From positions 381,654 to 445,653 of the forward strand of contig NZ_RCIH01000002.1 of NCBI RefSeq assembly GCF_003675855.1: a stretch of 64,000 nucleotides of DNA, read 5' to 3'. The notes below the pieces were generated by a model. It saw only the letters and a list, made by a program, of their open reading frames with translations, searched no databases and was not told the DNA's origin. The DNA comes from Halostella salina (GTDB lineage: Archaea > Halobacteriota > Halobacteria > Halobacteriales > Natronoarchaeaceae). Every line of letters starts with the position of its first letter. Position 1 is the first letter of the stretch. Both the position numbers and the translations under genes were made by a program. Positions 59,805 through 64,000 of the stretch are shown one piece after another.

Positions 59805-60197
59805 ATGGTCGAGGTTCGAGCACTCGCGACCGACGCGGTGATCGTGCTCGACGGAGAGGTGGTGCTTCTCGAACGGGCACACTCACCCTTCGAGGGCAGC
59901 TGGGTTCTTCCGGGCGGTCTTGTCGAACCTGACGAAACCGCACGAGAGGCCTGTGTCCGTGAGGTGAACGAGGAGGTCGGTCTCGATGTTGCGGTTGAGG
60001 CCTTCGTCGGACTCTACGACGATCCGGATCGGGACGAGCGGGGAAACGTCAGCGCGGCGTACCGATGTACGCCTGTCTCCGACGACACACCGACGCCGCG
60101 TGAGGAAGCACGGCAGGTGGGGACGTTCGACCCGGCCGCTCTGCCGGAGATGGGCTTCGACCACGAGCAGATCGTCACTGACGCGCTCCTTGACTGA
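59805..60197 (+). CDS. Nudix hydrolase
   Basis: A 130-residue protein with an intact Nudix box, GGLVEPDETAREACVREVNE followed by EVG (G-x5-E-x7-R-E-x2-E-E-x-G). ALATDAVIVLDGEVVLLERA precedes it and GTFDPAALPEMGFDHEQIV ends the fold, as in ADP-ribose or NADH pyrophosphatase-like members. Known: Nudix enzymes hydrolyse nucleoside diphosphates linked to another moiety; substrate cannot be told. ATG at 59805 is preferred over GTG at 59796. Probably a housekeeping neighbour, though Nudix proteins also appear in defence systems. Confidence 0.88.
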   Translation: MVEVRALATDAVIVLDGEVVLLERAHSPFEGSWVLPGGLVEPDETAREACVREVNEEVGLDVAVEAFVGLYDDPDRDERGNVSAAYRCTPVSDDTPTPREEARQVGTFDPAALPEMGFDHEQIVTDALLD

Positions 60198-60375
60198 CAG
60201 GCACATCAATGAGTCAAAACGAGAACTCGCTGTTCGGTCTCGTTAAAACCATCAATATGTGATAGATATCAGCAGTCCTGCTGAATAGAGGGCGAGATCC
60301 TGCATAACGTTCGATCTAACTGTCGCAACTGAGGCCAGCTGTACAAACAGCTACAGTCAATAAACCTCGATTTCC

Positions 60376-60398
60376 GATAGAGACCGTCTATCGTCCGT
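60376..60398 (+). repeat. 23-base direct repeat, left copy (flanks 60426-61391)
   Basis: GATAGAGACCGTCTATCGTCCGT shortened here: GATAGAGACCGTCTATC then GTCCGT. Twenty of 23 positions match 61474-61496. It contains the inverted repeat GATAGA/TCTATC. Followed by GTTTATAAC and GTTCATC, also echoed in the right copy. Confidence 0.55.
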
Positions 60399-60425
60399 TT
60401 ATAACAGTTCATCATTTAAATAGTA

Positions 60426-61391
60426 CTAAACAGAATATTGTCGGAAATCACCGGAAGACACATAGAATCCCGGTTCCAGAGACTCCATTATCTCATCGCC
60501 GGGAATTATCCATTCACTCACAACATCCCCGTTATGAAGCCCGACAAGATTCAGCCAGAAGTTCTCGCCACCTTCTGCGACGGGGGAGATTTGTAAGATT
60601 TCTTCTGTTAAAGGCTCCCACCTGTATGGATCCTTTTCGGCTGGCTCCATTGGTGAACGGATGATAGGAGCTTCATGGCCTGTCAGGTCAAAACGAGGAA
60701 CGTTGTGAATATCGGCTAAATTATCCAACATCGTTGTCAACTGGCGCTTCGTAACGTAATCGTGGGTGTCCGAAATTATCGCTTCGATAGAAACGGAGAT
60801 TATACCAGCGAACGAGAATAGCTCTTCACCTCCGAACACATAGGAGCCACCTGACCCGTCTTCTACGATTAATTTAGAGTCATTCAACTTGAAATCCATA
60901 TCGTGAATAATCGAGTGTCGATATTCTTCGAGTTCTATATACAGGTTTGAGATTGCCTCAAGTATTCGTTCGTCAGTTTGAAAGATTGCGGGGACATTAG
61001 GAGTGTCATCGAAATCAAGCGTTTCCATCTCAGAGATTTTCTCAGAGAATCGCCAATCATCAGAAGCACCCGAGGAACTTCTTCCGTTAATCTTCAGAAA
61101 CCATTCAACAAAGAGATCAAGGCATTTGTAACTGCTGGCGAATATGAGCGGAGTAATGTCACTAATTACTTGGTTGACTCCGCTACCTCCGATGGAACTG
61201 GTTGCCCTCAGGTAGGCAGTTCGGTTTCCGTCTAATGCAACTTCTCGGTCTATTGGCTTCTCAACCAAAGTATCAACCGTATATCTCTCTAGATCAATAT
61301 TCCCCGACAACTCCGCTAAACGGGTTAGTGACCACCGTTCGTACTCGGTTAGCTTATGTAGATCCTTTATTTGACTACTACTTACTGTCAT
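60426..61391 (-). CDS. AT-rich hypothetical protein framed by direct repeats
   Basis: A 321-residue protein with no recognised family. Visible: HKLTEYERWSLTRLAELSGN near the start, a helical core with LYIELEEYRHSIIHDMDFKL (the RHSIIHD pattern resembles HEPN-like or Cthe_2314-like 'RNxxxH' helices but lacks the exact motif), then IISVSIEAIISDTHDYVTKR and a beta-rich C-terminus (NFWLNLVGLHNGDVVSEWII). Strongly AT-rich codons against its neighbours indicate recent transfer. Framed by 23-base direct repeats 1.1 kb apart. A HEPN-type RNase is a speculative option only. Confidence 0.65.
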   Translation of the reverse strand: MTVSSSQIKDLHKLTEYERWSLTRLAELSGNIDLERYTVDTLVEKPIDREVALDGNRTAYLRATSSIGGSGVNQVISDITPLIFASSYKCLDLFVEWFLKINGRSSSGASDDWRFSEKISEMETLDFDDTPNVPAIFQTDERILEAISNLYIELEEYRHSIIHDMDFKLNDSKLIVEDGSGGSYVFGGEELFSFAGIISVSIEAIISDTHDYVTKRQLTTMLDNLADIHNVPRFDLTGHEAPIIRSPMEPAEKDPYRWEPLTEEILQISPVAEGGENFWLNLVGLHNGDVVSEWIIPGDEIMESLEPGFYVSSGDFRQYSV

Positions 61392-61473
61392 AATATCGAA
61401 TAGCTGTTCCTTCGTTTAATAACCTCATTCGGTATCACTACTACTGATCCTTCAGTCATTCTACTGGAATCTT

Positions 61474-61496
61474 GATACAGACCGTCTATCGGTCGT
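61474..61496 (+). repeat. 23-base direct repeat, right copy
   Basis: GATACAGACCGTCTATC then GGTCGT, differing from the left copy at three positions. GTATCTATCGTTTCATC follows, echoing the left copy's continuation. It lies 83 bases upstream of the AT-rich gene's start codon, in a 239-base gap (61392-61630) without other genes. Confidence 0.55.
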
Positions 61497-61630
61497 ATCT
61501 ATCGTTTCATCGCTGAAGTGGCACTCCAACAGCACGAAATCAACGACGAACAAATGCTGAACCAAACCTCCCAATTCAGTACGCCGCTCCTATCAGTTGT
61601 GGAGGGTTTCAACAGAGCCCGCTGTTCGTA

Positions 61631-61780
61631 TTATTGTGGCCGAACCGGTTCCCCACACTCGTAGCATTCCGCGAAAACCTGTGTCTCGTCCTCAGCCTCG
61701 TACTCGATGAGCACAGCTTCCGCTGGGACAGCCGACCCGCAGAACGGACACGTGCCAAGTTCCGACGCTGTGTTCGACAT
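61631..61780 (-). CDS. Small zinc ribbon protein
   Basis: A 49-residue protein: MSNTASELGTCPFCGSAVPA, then an acidic strand (EAVLIEYEAEDETQVFAECY) and ECGEPVRPQ. The CPFCG...CYECGEPV pair is a standard zinc ribbon, as in the tiny orphan ribbons abundant in haloarchaea. ATG at 61780 is taken since the upstream ORF extension reads through a basic stretch. It follows the Bax1 gene in the same direction after a 120-base gap. Confidence 0.65.
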   Translation of the reverse strand: MSNTASELGTCPFCGSAVPAEAVLIEYEAEDETQVFAECYECGEPVRPQ

Positions 61781-61900
61781 AGGGATTGGGAAAGGGGGAA
61801 CTTGGAGCGTGTGACAAGGTTCCAAGTTCCACATGCATATTGAGTCTCCATATGTAAATCACTCGGGGAAGCACGGTGAAAGTGATAGACGAGACCGAGA

Positions 61901-63247
61901 TCACTGAGCCGCTGAGACCTCGACAGCGTGTTCCTCAACCAACTCGACGACATCGTAGACGTGAATCCCGGATTTGAACCACAGCACGCGGTCGGCGGTG
62001 TCGCCGAAGTCCTCCTCGGCGCAATCCAATCGCTCCGAGACGGCCACCACCAGATTGTCGACATCCGCGTCGCGAATCTTCGACAGCTTCTCGTCGAGAT
62101 ACTCGGGCGTCCAGAACCCCACGATTTCGAGTAGAGCCCGGCGACCGTCGGGATGTTCGACCGCAAAGTCCGGTAGCATCACCTCCTCGCCAAGATCCAG
62201 CACGTCATCCTCGCGCACCAACTCCCACTCCGTGTTCGCCCGCTCCCATTTGGAAGCGAGCGTCCGCTCGACATCGCTGTCGAACTCGTCGCCGGTGCTG
62301 TAGTGCGATGACAGCGAATCCGTGTGGTCGAGCGCAAGCGTCCGCGTCCGACTCACTGCGTCATCATCTGCAATTGCTGCCTCCATCTCCCAGCGGTCAC
62401 ACAGCGGCAGCGCCGGCAGGAAATTCGCTAACCGGATGCCGTACTTGCGCGTTTGAGAGAACAGCGACGCCGGGCCATCCAAGACGGCCTCGTATCCGTC
62501 GGCTCGATCCGTCCCCGCGACGCGCTCGCCCTCTGCGTCGATGGGATAGATGCGATGCATCAGCCCGAACAGCTTCACGTAGCTGAACACCGTCCCGAAG
62601 TGATCCCACACGCGGATGCGCATCTCCGTGGCGTCGTACAGCACGGCCTGCGCGAGCGCGAGATTGTAGCGGTCGAGCAACCAGCCGACCGTGATGTCGT
62701 CCTCGCGGTAGCGGTCGTCGGACTGGCCCGTGAGCTGAGTGGTTGACGAGCCGCTCTCGTCGGTAGCGTACTCCTCGTGAACGCGGTTCCCGAATCGAAC
62801 GAGGCGCTTGTTGCGCTCCAAGTCCGCGTACATCCCCGTGTAGCACTCCTCCAGCGAGATGCCCAGCTTGTCGGCCACGGAGCTGTACACCTCCAACTTC
62901 TGGGTGTCCTCGCCGAGCGTGGGTTGGCGCACGATCGGATACTGCTCGTTGGCTTTCTCGAAGAGTCGCTGGCGAATCTCTCGCGGTTCGACGGGCGTCA
63001 TGGTCTCGAACTCGGACTCGTCTCGCAGCAGCTTCGCCAGTCCTTGGATGATCTTGTAGTCCGTGTTGGCGACGGTCAGCTCGTCAATCTCGTCCTCGAG
63101 GTCGCCTTTCGGTTCGCCCAGATGTACATCGAACAGGTCGATCAGCTCGCGGGCCGTCTCTCGATACCTCTCCTCGCTAGAATCGATGAACAGGGGTTGC
63201 ACCTCGTCGTCGGTGGTGCGCGAGCGGGCGAGATCAGCTGTCAGCAC
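61901..63247 (-). CDS. Bax1-type DUF790 nuclease, XPB partner
   Basis: A 448-residue DUF790 protein. Known: archaeal Bax1 is a PD-(D/E)XK-type endonuclease that binds XPB helicase and cuts branched or bubble DNA. Seen: MLTADLARSRTTDDEVQPLF near the start and AQAVLYDATEMRIRVWDHFG (Q-x2-LYxAT pattern, typical of DUF790) in the middle. The nuclease core near the C-terminus reads DVLDLGEEVMLPDFAVEHP and RRALLEIVGFWTPEYLDEKL (D ... E-I-V-G-F-W). GTG start at 63247 overlaps the XPB gene's end by 14 bases, so they form one operon. Complete and of normal length. Confidence 0.85.
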   Translation of the reverse strand: MLTADLARSRTTDDEVQPLFIDSSEERYRETARELIDLFDVHLGEPKGDLEDEIDELTVANTDYKIIQGLAKLLRDESEFETMTPVEPREIRQRLFEKANEQYPIVRQPTLGEDTQKLEVYSSVADKLGISLEECYTGMYADLERNKRLVRFGNRVHEEYATDESGSSTTQLTGQSDDRYREDDITVGWLLDRYNLALAQAVLYDATEMRIRVWDHFGTVFSYVKLFGLMHRIYPIDAEGERVAGTDRADGYEAVLDGPASLFSQTRKYGIRLANFLPALPLCDRWEMEAAIADDDAVSRTRTLALDHTDSLSSHYSTGDEFDSDVERTLASKWERANTEWELVREDDVLDLGEEVMLPDFAVEHPDGRRALLEIVGFWTPEYLDEKLSKIRDADVDNLVVAVSERLDCAEEDFGDTADRVLWFKSGIHVYDVVELVEEHAVEVSAAQ

Positions 63248-64000
63248 TGCCGGTCACCCCCTGTCGTCGCTGTTGGGAGACGTAGTTTTCCTTGGTGTCG
63301 GCGGCGATGATCTCGTACAGGCGGGCGGGTTCGCGTTCCTCTGTCGGGCGGAGGATGCGGCCGAGCCGCTGGGCGTACTGCCGCTTGGAGGCGCTTCCCG
63401 AGAGGATGATACCCACGTTGGCGGCCGGCACGTCGATGCCCTCGTCCAGCACCTGCGACGTCGCCAGCATCGAGTACTTGCCGGTCTTGAACCGCTCCAG
63501 TATCTCCGTGCGCTCGTCGGTCTTGGTCTGGTGGGTGATGCAGGGGACGACGAACTCCTTGGAGATGTCGTAGGCGAACTCGTTGTTGGCGGTGAAGATG
63601 ATGAGGCGATCGTCGTGGTGGCGCTTGATCAGGTTGTCCAGCGTGTCGAGTTTCTTCTCCGCGGTGCGGGCGATCTTCTCGGCACGCTGCTTGGCGATCA
63701 ACGCCCGTCGTCCCTGCGGGTCGTAGGAGGTGCGCTGGAGGAACTCCTGATAGCCCGTTTCCTTCCAGAGGTCAAAGTCGTGGCTGTCGACGTAGTCGCG
63801 GTAGATCTGGTACTCCTCGTCGTATCGTTCGCGTTCTTCGGACGTGAGATCGACCGAGAGGTGGATGGTCTCGTACTCGCTGAGATATTCGCCGGCGAGA
63901 TCGTCCACCTGTTCCTCGTAGACGACCGGGCCGATCAGGTCTTCGAGCACCTCGTGCTTATCGTCGGCCCGCTCGTAGGTGGCGGTCAATCCCAGCCGGT
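63234..64000 (-). CDS. XPB-type DNA repair helicase, C-terminal part (cut by window end)
   Basis: The last 255 residues of a superfamily 2 helicase; the 5' end lies outside the window. Seen: GLTATYERADDKHEVLEDLI (motif III-type TAT...R-D) at the edge, a thumb-like charged region, RLIIFTANNEFAYDIS (motif IV), MLATSQVLDEGIDVPAANVG (motif V) and KRQYAQRLGRILRPTEER (motif VI with Q-R-x-G-R-x-L-R-P). Known: XPB-family helicases with Bax1 partners act in nucleotide excision-type repair in archaea. Operon order XPB-Bax1 is the usual archaeal arrangement. Presence in a defence island does not by itself change that role. Confidence 0.85.
   Translation of the reverse strand, partial: RLGLTATYERADDKHEVLEDLIGPVVYEEQVDDLAGEYLSEYETIHLSVDLTSEERERYDEEYQIYRDYVDSHDFDLWKETGYQEFLQRTSYDPQGRRALIAKQRAEKIARTAEKKLDTLDNLIKRHHDDRLIIFTANNEFAYDISKEFVVPCITHQTKTDERTEILERFKTGKYSMLATSQVLDEGIDVPAANVGIILSGSASKRQYAQRLGRILRPTEEREPARLYEIIAADTKENYVSQQRRQGVTGSADS

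Overview
The window looks like a chromosomal defence island of a halophilic archaeon (class Halobacteria). The main genes are GC-rich and encode very acidic Asp/Glu-dominated proteins. Typical haloarchaeal families occur (HalOD1 output domain, XPB/Bax1 pair, many tiny CxxC zinc proteins), and several starts appear leaderless with TATA-like boxes close upstream. Patches of AT-rich genes with different codon use sit inside the GC-rich background, as expected from repeated transfer. No rRNA, tRNA, CRISPR array or reverse transcriptase was recognised.

Region 1 (1-35.2 kb) stacks recognisable anti-phage systems. After a decayed Mre11-like pseudogene (1-547) comes a BREX operon: brxA, brxC, brxB, a second brxC/pglY, pglX, pglZ and a SNF2-type helicase (brxHII). 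Two brxC-type ATPases, brxHII and no brxL-like gene fit what I recall as the haloarchaeal type 5 layout. The operon is interrupted by accessory genes: a membrane-anchored protein (9634-10266), an inverted Kiwa-like kwaA-kwaB pair (10340-11919), a four-helix membrane protein (16423-16854) and an AT-rich AlbA_2-like gene (19125-20498). Downstream is a minus-strand operon of a RecB-like nuclease, a UvrD/AddA-like helicase-nuclease and a PD-(D/E)XK protein. Then comes a McrBC-type modification-dependent system whose McrB carries three EVE-like reader domains.

Region 2 (35.2-38.6 kb) holds a translationally coupled pair of an unknown protein and a PD-(D/E)XK nuclease candidate, then a NYN-domain ribonuclease-like protein.

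Region 3 (38.6-55.4 kb) resembles an accumulated mobile or accessory segment. It has small unknown proteins, a three-member paralogous family (P1-P3), a RING-like zinc protein, a HalOD1 protein, a minimal tyrosine recombinase (45948-46574), HNH and HhH proteins and several membrane proteins. A short sequence, TCGTTGGTAAG, recurs in the gaps between gene units, three times as part of a longer repeat of about 75-125 bases. The result is a cassette-like appearance next to the recombinase. One unit (48701-50172) couples a soluble protein with a four-helix membrane protein, a layout like RexA/RexB-type abortive infection systems.

Region 4 (55.4-64 kb) has an Mrr-type nuclease with a zinc region and a C-terminal membrane anchor, an HNH protein, an archaeal ATPase with a DUF234-like C-terminus, a Nudix hydrolase, an unknown AT-rich gene and a Bax1 (DUF790)-XPB nuclease-helicase pair cut by the window end. 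Two AT-rich single genes here (57110-57907 and 60426-61391) are each bracketed by near-identical direct repeats about 1.0-1.1 kb apart.

Read together, the island combines modification-based exclusion (BREX), modification-dependent cleavage (McrBC, Mrr), membrane-linked systems (Kiwa and a possible RexAB analogue), helicase-nucleases and several uncharacterised one- or two-gene units. The best candidates for something undescribed are the 35819-37803 pair, the 48701-50172 pair, the repeat-separated array at 46.8-53.8 kb and the P1-P3 family.
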